Source: Galbibacter sp. BG1 (GTDB lineage Bacteria; Bacteroidota; Bacteroidia; Flavobacteriales; Flavobacteriaceae). Taken from it: 64,000 bases of DNA. The translations under genes were made by a program, and so were the position numbers. Each line of letters opens with the position of its first letter. Position 1 is the first letter of the stretch. Location of the stretch: contig NZ_CP058364.1 in assembly GCF_013391805.1 (NCBI RefSeq), positions 1,240,501 to 1,304,500 of the forward strand. Reading direction: 5' to 3'. The notes beneath the pieces were generated by a model. It worked only from the letters and a program-made list of their open reading frames with translations. It ran no database searches and was not told where the DNA came from. Shown piece by piece: positions 43,465 to 52,611 of the stretch.

Positions 43465-45414
43465 TTATTCCTTTATTAGCTTAAATTCTGATCTTCTATT
43501 TAGTTTTTTATCTGTTTTATCACAGGGAACATTATCAAAACAGTCGTTTGCCAATTGGGCCTCTCCTCTACCAACTCCAGAAACCCTGTTAGCATCAATC
43601 CCTTGGGAAATTATATATTTTACCGTGGAATCTGCTCTTCTTTGTGATAAACCAAGGTTGTAATTTTCATCTCCTATACTATCGGTAAAAGAAGCGATCT
43701 CTAAGCTGTATTTGGGATTTTCATTTAAAAACTGCACCACTTTATTCAATTCGGTTTTGGCAGTGCTTTTAATCACCGATCTATCAAAAGAGAAATATAT
43801 TTCGTTGAAAGCAATATGTTCATGCAAGTCTTCCAATTCCAATATAAAGGATGCTTTTTTATTTTCTTCAATATTCACAATTTCCGTAGTAGTTACGTAA
43901 CCTTCCTTTTCCAAAGTTATTTCTACTGAAGTTCCACAGGGGACATAGTTTGCTATCTCGTAATTTCCAGCTGTATCCGTATAAACCGTAGTTAATTGGT
44001 TGTCTACCACTGTTGCTATTTTGGCGCCCTCAATAGCCTCTCCTTTTCTATTTACAACGTTTCCGGAAACAAAATTCACACAATTTTTGGTAAATCTATA
44101 AATGTCGTCGTTGCCCATACCACCTTCTCTGTTGGAAGCAAAGTAACCTGATTTTCCATCCTCGCTTACACTTATACTAAAATCATCATCAATGGAATTG
44201 ATGCCAGCTCCCAAATTTTTAATGGCTACAACATTAAAATCGCTATCTAGCTTGGCGGCAAACAGGTCTAGACCTCCCATTCCTGGATGGCCATCGCTAG
44301 AAAAATAAAGCACTCCTTCTTTTGAGAAAAAAGGAAAAGTTTCCCGTGATTCTGTATTTATTTGATCTCCCAAATTAACAGGCTCTAAAAAACTACCGTC
44401 TGGATTTATTTTTACCAAATACAAATCAGATTTCCCTTTACCTCCTGGCATATCCGAAGCAAATACCATTAAACTTTCGTTCTGGTTGAGTGCAGGATGC
44501 GCCACCGAATAATTATCGCTATTAAAGGGAAGCTTTTGTATGTCTGTCCACTCTCCGCTAGCGTCTATTGTAGCTTCATAGATTTGAAGTCGGTTTACGT
44601 TATCTTTTCCCTTTAGCAACTTTTTATCGATGGAATTATTTCTAGTGAAATACACTTTTTGCCCGTTTTCAGTAAAAAAGGCTGTCGATTCGTTGTACCT
44701 GGAATTTATATTTTTAGAAAGCTTCTCTGTGCGTTGCTCGTCCAAAGTTACTTCATAAAGATCGGTAAACTCTTTGTGGTTCCAGCTTTGAATATTTTTA
44801 GCCAAAAAACCGGTATCCCTTGCCGAAGTAAAATAAAGCCTCTCATTGTGAATTATTGGCGCAAAGTCTGCGTATTTTGAATTAAATGAAGCTAAACTTA
44901 CCTCATTTTTTGCAGCATCCTTTTGTATTTGCTCCAAGTAATTAGGGTTTGCGATAAATAGATTTCCTCTTATATCTTCGGGAAAGCGTTCATTTAATTT
45001 GGTAAGGATTTCGTTGGCCTCTGTATAATTCTTTTTGGATTTTAACGACTGGGCATATCTGTAATAATCATCTGCTTGCAGGTTTGCTTCAGAATTCATT
45101 AAACGTTCATACCAATCTACTGCTTTTTCGGGTTCTGCTGTAAAATAATAGGCGTTTCCCAGCTTTTCATAAAGTTCAGAAGAACTGTAACCATTTGCAG
45201 CGATTCCTTCATATAGATTAATAGCGCGTACATAATCGAACTTCTCGTAAGCCTTATTTGCTTTTTTTAATTTTTTATCTTGAGAAAAAATTGGAGAAGA
45301 ACTTACCAAGGCCAATAGCAGCAGCGCATTTCTAAAGCCACAATTAATACTGTAGTTATTTTGTAGCATACTTTTTATCGGGGGGAAATTTGCTAAAAAA
45401 ATTCTCTTTTTCAT
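43465..45414 (-). CDS. OmpA-family protein with TPR, beta-propeller and carboxypeptidase-regulatory domains (PorE-like architecture)
   Basis: 649 aa (an alternative ATG lies at codon 16). Signal peptide ending SPIFSQ, SPase I type with no lipobox. TPR-like repeats at about 50-140 (KANKAYEKFDYVRAINLYEG), WD40/PD40-like propeller at about 170-425 (repeats such as PHLYFSSDGHPGMGG-like and GYFASNREGG), carboxypeptidase-regulatory-like domain at about 430-515, and OmpA C-terminal peptidoglycan-binding domain at about 530-649 (EIYFSFDRSVIKSTAKTEL, NYNLGLSQRRADSTVKYI). The order matches PorE of type IX secretion and gliding-related paralogues; which role applies cannot be told here. Confidence 0.92.
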   Translation of the reverse strand: MKKRIFLANFPPIKSMLQNNYSINCGFRNALLLLALVSSSPIFSQDKKLKKANKAYEKFDYVRAINLYEGIAANGYSSSELYEKLGNAYYFTAEPEKAVDWYERLMNSEANLQADDYYRYAQSLKSKKNYTEANEILTKLNERFPEDIRGNLFIANPNYLEQIQKDAAKNEVSLASFNSKYADFAPIIHNERLYFTSARDTGFLAKNIQSWNHKEFTDLYEVTLDEQRTEKLSKNINSRYNESTAFFTENGQKVYFTRNNSIDKKLLKGKDNVNRLQIYEATIDASGEWTDIQKLPFNSDNYSVAHPALNQNESLMVFASDMPGGKGKSDLYLVKINPDGSFLEPVNLGDQINTESRETFPFFSKEGVLYFSSDGHPGMGGLDLFAAKLDSDFNVVAIKNLGAGINSIDDDFSISVSEDGKSGYFASNREGGMGNDDIYRFTKNCVNFVSGNVVNRKGEAIEGAKIATVVDNQLTTVYTDTAGNYEIANYVPCGTSVEITLEKEGYVTTTEIVNIEENKKASFILELEDLHEHIAFNEIYFSFDRSVIKSTAKTELNKVVQFLNENPKYSLEIASFTDSIGDENYNLGLSQRRADSTVKYIISQGIDANRVSGVGRGEAQLANDCFDNVPCDKTDKKLNRRSEFKLIKE

Positions 45415-45635
45415 AATTTTATGTAGGCTGTGGGGAACCTAATTCTATTAAGTAAGAATTAATCTGCAGTAAATATTTAACAAATATTTAAGAACCCCAA
45501 AGTTCATAGTTATATTACATTTTTTTTGGATGAAATGTTAAGATCAAAAATAAGTTTTTCTGCTGAATATGAAAAGATTAAGAATTTTATTTTGTAGTAT
45601 TTTACTAAAAACCGTGGAATTCCTTCAAGAAAAAT

Positions 45636-45643
45636 TAGATTTG
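45636..45643 (+). promoter_or_regulatory. -7 box of the DUF1508 gene
   Basis: TAGATTTG matches TAnnTTTG, 39 bases before the ATG. The rest of the gap (45415-45635) shows no gene or strong structure. Confidence 0.5.
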
Positions 45644-45681
45644 TAATTCTCAATCTACGCAAACCTCAAAAATTTCACAGC

Positions 45682-46041
45682 ATGGGAATGTTTGTAATAA
45701 GCAAACGGAAAAATGGTGATTTTAAATTTGTTTTTACTTCCCGCAAAGGGAAAACTATTTTTACAAGTATAGGATGCAAACAAAAATCTGATTGTGAAGT
45801 TATTATTGCTGCCATACGGGAGCATGCAGAAATGTTCACCTTTACAAGAAAAAGTACCCCTTCTGGAAAACATTTTTTCAGACTTTCTAAAGGCGGATTG
45901 GTGTTGGCGACAAGCCGAAAATATTCCACCCCTAAAATGTTGCAAAAGGGAATCGATGAAATTGTAAAATATGTTTCCGAGGCAGAAACATTGGATTTTT
46001 CTGAAAATGAAAACATTTTTGAGGAAGTGGAAACTGTATAA
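45682..46041 (+). CDS. DUF1508 (YegP-like) double-repeat protein
   Basis: 119 aa. Two DUF1508 repeats: MGMFVISKRKNGDFKFVFTS.. (1-50) and RKSTPSGKHFFRLSKGGLVL.. (about 56-105), each a short beta-beta-beta-alpha unit. The acidic C-terminus (FSENENIFEEVETV) is extra. Small cytoplasmic protein of unknown function, widespread in bacteria. Monocistronic with its own promoter. Confidence 0.88.
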   Translation: MGMFVISKRKNGDFKFVFTSRKGKTIFTSIGCKQKSDCEVIIAAIREHAEMFTFTRKSTPSGKHFFRLSKGGLVLATSRKYSTPKMLQKGIDEIVKYVSEAETLDFSENENIFEEVETV

Positions 46042-46087
46042 GCCTTTCCCTTAATGAAATAATTATTTTTTACATGGAATTAAAATC

Positions 46088-46095
46088 TATATTTG
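46088..46095 (+). promoter_or_regulatory. -7 box of the 2OG oxygenase gene
   Basis: TATATTTG, 19 bases before the ATG at 46115. Confidence 0.6.
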
Positions 46096-46114
46096 CCCAC
46101 TTTTTTAAACTACG

Positions 46115-46768
46115 ATGGTGCAAATGAATGAATTATTCGATCAGCTGGAGTTTGTGGAGAATCCGCTTTACGAAAGAATTATCGACGACCTCTTGGAACA
46201 ACAGTTCAGTGTTATAGATTCTTTCTTTTCTAATGACGAAGTAATGGCACTACGGGCGTCTTTATTGCAAAAATATGAGGAAGATAAGTTTAAAAAAGCG
46301 GCCATTGGCAGTAAGTTCGAGGAGCAGATCGTACGTTCCATTCGTGGGGACTTCGTTCTTTGGATGGACGAAAAGAACACCAATACTGCCGAACAGTTAT
46401 TTTTTAATAAAATAAACAGCTTGGTAACGTACCTCAACAAAACTTGTTTTTTAGGAATTTTAACAAAAGAATTTCATTACGCGCTTTACCCAAAAGGAAC
46501 TTTCTACAAGCGGCATTTAGACACGTTCCAAAATGATGACCGCCGCAAACTTTCATTCGTTTGCTACCTCAACGATGAGCATTGGAAAAATGAAAACGGC
46601 GGGGAATTGGCTATTTACAAAGAAAAAAATGGTGTAGAACAAGAAATTAGCCTCTATCCCCTTCCTGGAAGGGTTGTTATATTTGAGAGTCAGGTTTTGG
46701 AACACGAAGTAAAACCTGTTTTGGCTTCTGAAAGAATGAGTATTACTGGTTGGTTAAAAACAAGATAA
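46115..46768 (+). CDS. 2OG-Fe(II) oxygenase
   Basis: 217 aa non-haem iron, 2-oxoglutarate-dependent dioxygenase of the prolyl-4-hydroxylase-like group. Iron triad HLD (in TFYKRHLDTFQNDD, near residue 131-133) and the late His in VLEHEVKPV, with Arg in LASERMSITGWL binding 2-oxoglutarate. Also FVCYLNDEHW and GGELAIY core strands. Cytoplasmic. The substrate is unknown; relatives hydroxylate proteins such as EF-Tu or ribosomal proteins. Convergent with the delta' gene, 6 bases apart. Confidence 0.9.
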   Translation: MVQMNELFDQLEFVENPLYERIIDDLLEQQFSVIDSFFSNDEVMALRASLLQKYEEDKFKKAAIGSKFEEQIVRSIRGDFVLWMDEKNTNTAEQLFFNKINSLVTYLNKTCFLGILTKEFHYALYPKGTFYKRHLDTFQNDDRRKLSFVCYLNDEHWKNENGGELAIYKEKNGVEQEISLYPLPGRVVIFESQVLEHEVKPVLASERMSITGWLKTR

Positions 46769-46774
46769 TGCCTC

Positions 46775-47923
46775 CTACTCCTTTACATGCAACAAACGCG
46801 TTAACTTAATGGAGAGATCGGTAAGAATAATTTTGGAGTTTCCATTGCGTTCAATATGATAAATAGCATCTTCCAGTTCTTTGGTAATATCCAAAATATT
46901 ATTCCCATGTACAAAAGGAGCAAATTTTTCCAATTGGAAGTTTTCTACCGTAAAATCCATAAATGCCAATTCTTTCGCTTGGTAATTTAAGAGCATGGCC
47001 TGGCGAAAGACATCCATACAGAACAGCAAAAATTTCTTTTGGGTTTCCCGGCCCGTTTTAGCCACCTCCTCGCTCCAAGAAAGTAAATCGTGGATAACAG
47101 CTTTATTACCGCGTGCTTTAAAGGCAGAACGTACCCAAACCACAAACCATTTTTCGAAAACTAAATCTTCAGAATCTTGATTTACCAAATCTATGGCCTT
47201 GTTGTAATTGCCATTTGCTTGATGTGCAATTTTAGTAGCCGCATTTATATCCAGTCCTTTTCTCTGTAAGGCTTCTATTATTACTGCTTCGGCAAGCGGA
47301 GGGAAATGCAATACTTGGCATCGTGACCTAATGGTTTGTATAATTTGCTCTTCATCTTCAGCAATCAAAATAAAAAACGTCTTGTTTGGTGGCTCTTCAA
47401 TGAGCTTTAGCAGTTTATTGGAGGCGGCAGTGTTCATTTTATCTGCCATCCAAATAATCATAACTTTATAACCACCTTCATAAGCTTTTAACGATAGGGA
47501 TTTTACAATGTCTTGGGCTTCATCTACACCAATCTGGCCTTGTTTGTTTTCTATTTCCAGCAACTGGTACCAATCGAATAAGTTGCCATAGGGTTGTTCT
47601 TTTACAAAATTTCGCCATTCCCCCAAAAAATGGCTGCTCACCGGGTGGGACTTTACTTTATCGTTTGTCGCTACCGGGAAAGCAAAGTGCAAATCGGGAT
47701 GGGAAAGGTTGTTAAATTTTAAATTGCAACTACCGTTTCCTCCGTTGTTTTCGCCATTCTCGTTACCGCACAAAATATATTGCGCGTAAGCAATTGCCAT
47801 TGGCAAAACCCCACTTCCCTCTGGCCCAACAAATAACTGCGCATGTGGAATACGGTTATTGTCGGCACTGTACGTTAAATGTTTTTTTATGTGGGACTGC
47901 CCTAAAACTTCGCTAAAAAGCAT
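46775..47923 (-). CDS. holB: DNA polymerase III delta' subunit
   Basis: Clamp-loader subunit of the replicative polymerase. 382 aa. RFC-like start VLGQSHIKKHLTYSADNNRIPHAQ. The Walker A position reads GPEGSGVLP (33-41), lacking the Lys, as expected for delta' that does not hydrolyse ATP. Then IGVDEAQDIVKSLSLK, KLLKLIEEPPNKTFF and the sensor-like TIRSRCQVLHF, which carries the SRC motif used as an arginine finger. The C-terminal collar domain is divergent. Confidence 0.9.
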   Translation of the reverse strand: MLFSEVLGQSHIKKHLTYSADNNRIPHAQLFVGPEGSGVLPMAIAYAQYILCGNENGENNGGNGSCNLKFNNLSHPDLHFAFPVATNDKVKSHPVSSHFLGEWRNFVKEQPYGNLFDWYQLLEIENKQGQIGVDEAQDIVKSLSLKAYEGGYKVMIIWMADKMNTAASNKLLKLIEEPPNKTFFILIAEDEEQIIQTIRSRCQVLHFPPLAEAVIIEALQRKGLDINAATKIAHQANGNYNKAIDLVNQDSEDLVFEKWFVVWVRSAFKARGNKAVIHDLLSWSEEVAKTGRETQKKFLLFCMDVFRQAMLLNYQAKELAFMDFTVENFQLEKFAPFVHGNNILDITKELEDAIYHIERNGNSKIILTDLSIKLTRLLHVKE

Positions 47924-48086
47924 ACAATATTCTTTACGGTGTGAAAGTAACTTTTCTCTTTAATTCCCGCAAATATTAATCATGTTTAAACCTTCCTATG
48001 TAAAAGAAAAAAGCGGCTTCCAGCTAATTTAATACCGATTTAACTTTATAAAAGAGTCTATGTTTTCTTAGCTAACTATAAATAAT

Positions 48087-48094
48087 TAAATTTG
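48087..48094 (+). promoter_or_regulatory. -7 box of pgk
   Basis: TAAATTTG fits TAnnTTTG, 23 bases before the ATG at 48118. Confidence 0.5.
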
Positions 48095-48117
48095 CTGCTT
48101 AATTAACCTAAAATAGA

Positions 48118-49308
48118 ATGAAAACGATAGACGATTTTAATTTCGAAAATAAAAAAGCTTTAATCCGTGTAGATTTTAACGTTCCGCTAGATGCTGAATT
48201 TAATATTACCGACACCAACCGTATCGAAGCTGCCAAACCTACCATTATAAAGATTTTGGAAGACGGCGGAAGCGCTGTTTTAATGAGCCACTTAGGAAGA
48301 CCTAAAGGAGAAGCAAGAGACGATATGTCGCTTAAACATTTGGTAAACAAAGCTTCGGAAATTATTGGGGTACAAGTTAAATTCATAGAAAAATCTGTAG
48401 GCCGTGTTGCTGAAGAAGCTGTAGCTGCTTTGCAACCTGGAGAAGTTTTGTTGTTGGAAAATCTTCGTTTTCATGCGGAAGAAGAAAATGGCGACTCTGC
48501 TTTTGCTGAAGAGCTTTCAAAGCTAGGCGATATCTACGTAAACGATGCCTTTGGAACAGCGCACAGAGCTCACGCTTCCACAACTGTTGTGGCCAACTAT
48601 TTTGGTGAGAACAAATGTTTTGGTTACCTCATGGCTAAAGAGATAGAATCTATTAACAAAGTGATGGAAACTGGTGAAAAGCCGGTAACGGCCATTCTTG
48701 GAGGATCTAAGGTTTCTTCAAAAATAACCATTATAGAAAATATCTTGGACAAAGTGGATCACCTTATTATTGGAGGTGGGATGACCTACACCTTTGTTAA
48801 AGCACAAGGAGGAAAAATTGGAGATTCCATTTGTGAAGACGATAAGCAGGATTTGGCATTGAATATTTTAAAAGAAGCCAAAGAAAAAGGAGTACAAATA
48901 CATCTACCGGTAGATGTAGTAGCTGCGGACGATTTTAATAACGATGCCGAGACTCAAATTTGTCCGGTTACGGAAATTCCAGACGGTTGGCAAGGATTGG
49001 ATGCTGGACCAAAGACTTTGGAAAACTTCAAAGAGGTAATCCTACAATCTAAAACCATTTTGTGGAATGGCCCTATTGGTGTATTCGAAATGGAAACTTT
49101 TTCCAAGGGTACCATCGCAATCGGTCGTTTTATTGAAGAAGCAACCAAGAAAGGAGCTTTTTCACTTGTTGGTGGGGGCGATAGTGTTTCCGCCGTTAAG
49201 CAATTTGGATTTGAAGACAAAGTAAGCTACGTATCTACTGGAGGTGGCGCTATGCTGGAGAGTTTAGAAGGAAAAACACTTCCCGGAATAGCCGCAATTC
49301 AAGAGTAG
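48118..49308 (+). CDS. pgk: Phosphoglycerate kinase
   Basis: Glycolytic and gluconeogenic transfer of phosphate between 1,3-bisphosphoglycerate and ADP. 396 aa, usual length. RVDFNVPLD (17-25), SHLGRPKG (59-66), [13 protein letters not shown], hinge and nucleotide parts [19 protein letters not shown] and the Gly-rich [13 protein letters not shown]. Single gene with a good terminator. Confidence 0.98.
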   Translation: MKTIDDFNFENKKALIRVDFNVPLDAEFNITDTNRIEAAKPTIIKILEDGGSAVLMSHLGRPKGEARDDMSLKHLVNKASEIIGVQVKFIEKSVGRVAEEAVAALQPGEVLLLENLRFHAEEENGDSAFAEELSKLGDIYVNDAFGTAHRAHASTTVVANYFGENKCFGYLMAKEIESINKVMETGEKPVTAILGGSKVSSKITIIENILDKVDHLIIGGGMTYTFVKAQGGKIGDSICEDDKQDLALNILKEAKEKGVQIHLPVDVVAADDFNNDAETQICPVTEIPDGWQGLDAGPKTLENFKEVILQSKTILWNGPIGVFEMETFSKGTIAIGRFIEEATKKGAFSLVGGGDSVSAVKQFGFEDKVSYVSTGGGAMLESLEGKTLPGIAAIQE

Positions 49309-49339
49309 GTTTTTATTGAAATAAAGTATTGAATATAAA

Positions 49340-49375
49340 AATGCCTTTCACTAATTTGAGAGGCATTCTTTTTTT
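49340..49375 (+). terminator. pgk terminator
   Basis: AATGCCTTTCA/TGAGAGGCATT, an 11-bp stem with one G-T pair, followed by CTTTTTTT. Confidence 0.9.
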
Positions 49376-49454
49376 AACAAAATTGATGTTATTTTTTTTG
49401 AAAAAAATACGATTTTTACAAATTGTACGTTTAAATGAAAATTTGTATTGATTG

Positions 49455-51041
49455 ATGAAGAAAGTTTTTACAGCGCTGATGATCAGTGCTTTTTGTACCC
49501 TCACTTACGCCCAAAAAAAGACTAATACCTTACAACCACAAAAACAACTATCTATTACTTCAGATAGTACTACTGTAGTTGAAGGAAATCTTTTACAAGA
49601 TACCGATTCCGTCCTAATAGATGGGAAACGTTACGTTTTGGCAGAAGAAAAAACAAAACGCTACGGGTTTCCAGATAATCCACAGGCCAAAAAAATAGAC
49701 AGCCTCTGGAAAAGGGAATTTTTCAATACAGGAATGTTCGATACTATCTATGCAGATATTTCCAACCTCACTTTCGAACCTGTTGAATATGTAGATCTTC
49801 CTACAGATACTTTAAAGGCACGATTGGCAAAACTTAATCAAAAAACGCCTTTTAACGTAGAATATAACCCTTCTTTGGAAAGTGTTATCAAGATGTTTTT
49901 AAAAAGTAAACGTGCTTTTTTAACTAGGGTGATGGCGCGAAGTAAATTCTATTTTCCACTGTTTGAACAAACCATGGATAATTACGATATTCCTCTGGAA
50001 ATGAAATATTTGGCAGTTATAGAATCTGCCTTAAATCCAAAAGCAAAATCTAGAGTGGGAGCAACTGGGATCTGGCAATTTATGTTTCCAACCGGTAAAA
50101 TGTACGGCCTGGATGTAAGTAGTTATGTAGACGAGCGTAGCGACCCCATAAAATCGACCGAAGCTGCCTGTAAATATTTAGGGAAATTGTACGAGATATT
50201 TGGGGATTGGGATTTGGCACTTGCTGCCTATAATTCAGGGCCAGGAAATGTTAGCAAAGCCATTCGGCGAAGTGGAGGCTCCAATAATTATTGGAATTTA
50301 AGGCCTTTCCTACCAAGGGAAACTGCAGGTTATGTACCAGCGTTTCTAGCTACCATGTACATTATGGAATATGCAGAAGAACATGGTTTTGAAGAATTTG
50401 CTTCCAATGAAGCTGGCTATTATTTTGAAACGGATACGGTAAATATTAAAAAATTGATTTCTTTTGATCAAATCTCAGAATATTTGGAGATCGATAGAGA
50501 AGAAGTTCAGTTTTTCAATCCTTCATATAAGTTAGATATCATTCCCTACGTAGACGACGAAAACTACAGTTTGCGTTTACCTACGGAAGCAATAGGCCGA
50601 TTTGTTACCAATGAAGATTCTATTTACGCCCGAGTTGCCAAAGAACTTGAAAAGAAGGAACAACCATTACCCGAATTGGTAGAAACAAGTGCCCAAATAA
50701 AATACCGTGTTAAAAGTGGTGATGTTTTAGGTACCATTGCGGAAAAACATGGTGTAAGGGTAAGCGAGATTAAACGGTGGAATGGGTTACGAAATAATAA
50801 TATTCGCATCGGGCAACGTTTAACCATATTCCCTCAAAAACCAGTGACTTCTACCTCTACAAAGTCGCCTACCGCTAGCAATAACAATGCTTCCAAAGAA
50901 TATGTGGTGCGTAGTGGCGATTCTCTATGGAGCATCGCAAAAAAATTTCCGGGAATTTCCATTCAAAATATTCAAGAATGGAACGATATTAGTGGGAATA
51001 AATTAACGCCGGGAACCAAGTTGGTTCTTTGCAAGTGTTAA
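49455..51041 (+). CDS. Membrane-bound lytic transglycosylase (MltD-like) with two LysM domains
   Basis: Cleaves the glycan strand of peptidoglycan in the periplasm. The ATG at 49455 is chosen over a TTG one codon earlier (528 aa). Signal peptide ending CTLTYAQ. SLT domain at about 165-320: catalytic Glu190 in VIESALNPKAKS, GATGIWQFM, GDWDLALAAYNSGPGNV. Two LysM domains near the end, about 403-450 (YRVKSGDVLGTIAEKHGV) and about 475-525 (VVRSGDSLWSIAKKF), for glycan binding. Followed by a DUF4837 lipoprotein gene. Confidence 0.95.
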   Translation: MKKVFTALMISAFCTLTYAQKKTNTLQPQKQLSITSDSTTVVEGNLLQDTDSVLIDGKRYVLAEEKTKRYGFPDNPQAKKIDSLWKREFFNTGMFDTIYADISNLTFEPVEYVDLPTDTLKARLAKLNQKTPFNVEYNPSLESVIKMFLKSKRAFLTRVMARSKFYFPLFEQTMDNYDIPLEMKYLAVIESALNPKAKSRVGATGIWQFMFPTGKMYGLDVSSYVDERSDPIKSTEAACKYLGKLYEIFGDWDLALAAYNSGPGNVSKAIRRSGGSNNYWNLRPFLPRETAGYVPAFLATMYIMEYAEEHGFEEFASNEAGYYFETDTVNIKKLISFDQISEYLEIDREEVQFFNPSYKLDIIPYVDDENYSLRLPTEAIGRFVTNEDSIYARVAKELEKKEQPLPELVETSAQIKYRVKSGDVLGTIAEKHGVRVSEIKRWNGLRNNNIRIGQRLTIFPQKPVTSTSTKSPTASNNNASKEYVVRSGDSLWSIAKKFPGISIQNIQEWNDISGNKLTPGTKLVLCKC

Positions 51042-51144
51042 GCACCTCAACAAAAATCATTTTTTGAGGTAACACATAACGTTTATTCAGTTGATACTGT
51101 CTTGAAAAAAACCAGAGATCAACACTTATAAAAAACCTAAAACA

Positions 51145-52155
51145 ATGAAAAAACTATTGATGGGAGTTTTTATTTTTTTATTGGTTCTTTCCTGCAAAGA
51201 CGATAAAAAAGAAAAGTACCTTCCAAATTCTGTAGGAGCCATTAATACGCTCTCCGTAGTAATCGATAACGATATGTGGAAAGGTCAAGTTGGCGATTCT
51301 ATACGAAAGTATTTTGCTGCTGCCGTAGACGGTCTTCCTTGGGAGGAACCACTATTTTCCATTCACCAAATGCCTCCAGAGGTTTTTACTGATTTCGCCA
51401 GAAATAGCAGAAATGTTCTTATTGTACAAAAAGACAGTTCTGTAATAGCAGGTGTAAAAGAAAACCTTTTTGCCAAACCGCAACAAGTTGGTATTATTAA
51501 AGCGCCTACCCAGGAGCAAATTATGGACAAGGTGGCCGAAAAAGCGCCAGAAATTATTGAAACCTTTAAAAAGAACGACATCCGGGAAAGTCAAGAGCGG
51601 TTTACACGCTCCCTAAATAAAGAGACCGCCTTGGAAGAAGAACTGGGTATTTCTTTAACCATGCCTTCTATTTATAAGATTGCAAAACAAGAAGAAAACT
51701 TTTTTTGGATAGAACGCCAAATTCGCAAAGGGACTATGAATATTTTGGTTTACGAAATGCCTCTAAATAGCATCCCAGATGATTCCACTAGGGTTGATGC
51801 CATTATTAAAATGCGAGATTCCATTGGTGAAAAATATGTTCCTGGGAGAGAAGAAGGTATGTATATGATTACGGAAAAAGCTTATGCCCCTTATGTTTTC
51901 GATAAGGAAATCGCCGGTAGGGACGCCATTGAAACCAAAGGTATGTGGGAAGTAAAAAACTTCGCTATGGCTGGCCCTTTCATTAATTATATAATTGAAG
52001 ATAAACCCAACGACCGCCTATTGGTAATAGAAGGCTTTACTTTTGCCCCTTCTACCAATAAAAGAGATTATATGTTTGAGTTGGAAGCCGTTTTAAAAAC
52101 CATTGAGTTTACAGATACCAATACAGATTTGGCAAAAGCAACTACCAAAAAGTAG
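51145..52155 (+). CDS. DUF4837 lipoprotein
   Basis: 336 aa. Signal peptide with lipobox VLSC (Cys17). The remainder fits the DUF4837 family: a central VIDNDMWKGQVGDSIRKYFA segment and later KRDYMFELEAVLKTIEF. Function unknown; found across Bacteroidota. It sits between a peptidoglycan lytic enzyme and tatA, which suggests an envelope role. A strong bidirectional terminator follows. Confidence 0.87.
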   Translation: MKKLLMGVFIFLLVLSCKDDKKEKYLPNSVGAINTLSVVIDNDMWKGQVGDSIRKYFAAAVDGLPWEEPLFSIHQMPPEVFTDFARNSRNVLIVQKDSSVIAGVKENLFAKPQQVGIIKAPTQEQIMDKVAEKAPEIIETFKKNDIRESQERFTRSLNKETALEEELGISLTMPSIYKIAKQEENFFWIERQIRKGTMNILVYEMPLNSIPDDSTRVDAIIKMRDSIGEKYVPGREEGMYMITEKAYAPYVFDKEIAGRDAIETKGMWEVKNFAMAGPFINYIIEDKPNDRLLVIEGFTFAPSTNKRDYMFELEAVLKTIEFTDTNTDLAKATTKK

Positions 52156-52177
52156 CTTTTCAACATAAATTAACAAC

Positions 52178-52216
52178 ATCAAAAAGCCCATTTGTTCTAA
52201 ACAAATGGGCTTTTTG
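52178..52216. terminator. Bidirectional terminator between the DUF4837 gene and tatA
   Basis: AAAAAGCCCATTTGT (52181-52195) pairs with ACAAATGGGCTTTTT (52201-52215), with ATC/GAT outside; it serves both convergent genes. Confidence 0.93.
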
Positions 52217-52239
52217 ATTCATCGTATTTGCAAGAATAT

Positions 52240-52437
52240 TTAGTTATTCTCTTTTTTTTGATCAACTGTAGGTTCGTCTTCTTCTTTGGAGGCATCTTTA
52301 AATTCTTTGATACCGCTTCCTAGACCGCGCATTAGTTCTGGTATTTTCTTACCACCAAACAAAAGCAGTACTAAAATAACCACAATTGCTATTTGCCAAG
52401 GCCCAATCATTCCGAGAAAAATGTTTAATGATATCAT
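52240..52437 (-). CDS. tatA: Twin-arginine translocase subunit TatA/TatE
   Basis: 65 aa. One N-terminal membrane helix (WQIAIVVILVLLLFGG), the FGGKKIPELMRGLGSGIKEF amphipathic helix, then an acidic tail (KEEDEPTVDQKK). Pore-forming part of the Tat system for folded proteins. No tatC in the window. The subunit 3 protein at 9607 has a Tat-like signal and is a likely client. Own promoter on the minus strand. Confidence 0.95.
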   Translation of the reverse strand: MISLNIFLGMIGPWQIAIVVILVLLLFGGKKIPELMRGLGSGIKEFKDASKEEDEPTVDQKKENN

Positions 52438-52456
52438 TTTAAATAAATTTAGATAA

Positions 52457-52464
52457 CAAAGGTA
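52457..52464 (-). promoter_or_regulatory. -7 box of tatA
   Basis: Minus-strand TACCTTTG matches TAnnTTTG, 20 bases before the ATG at 52437. Confidence 0.55.
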
Positions 52465-52601
52465 ATAAGAAATGAATATAATAGATCAATTTTTTTCTTA
52501 AAATCATCATTTTTACCACATTGTGTTCCCCAACAACTCTTTCTTTGCGTTAAAAAAAAACAAATATTTAGCAACTACAAAGGTTGTGTCGTCCTTATAT
52601 T

Positions 52602-52609
52602 TATATTTG
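52602..52609 (+). promoter_or_regulatory. -7 box abutting the M23 peptidase start
   Basis: TATATTTG ends 3 bases before the first ATG (52612). The expected start point near 52614-52616 falls at or just before the second ATG (52615), which implies a leaderless or nearly leaderless mRNA. Confidence 0.5.
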
Positions 52610-52611
52610 CT

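Noticed and set aside
46775-47923. Degenerate Walker A in delta' as a sign of a pseudogene
   Set aside because: Loss of the Lys is normal for delta' subunits, and the rest of the frame is intact.
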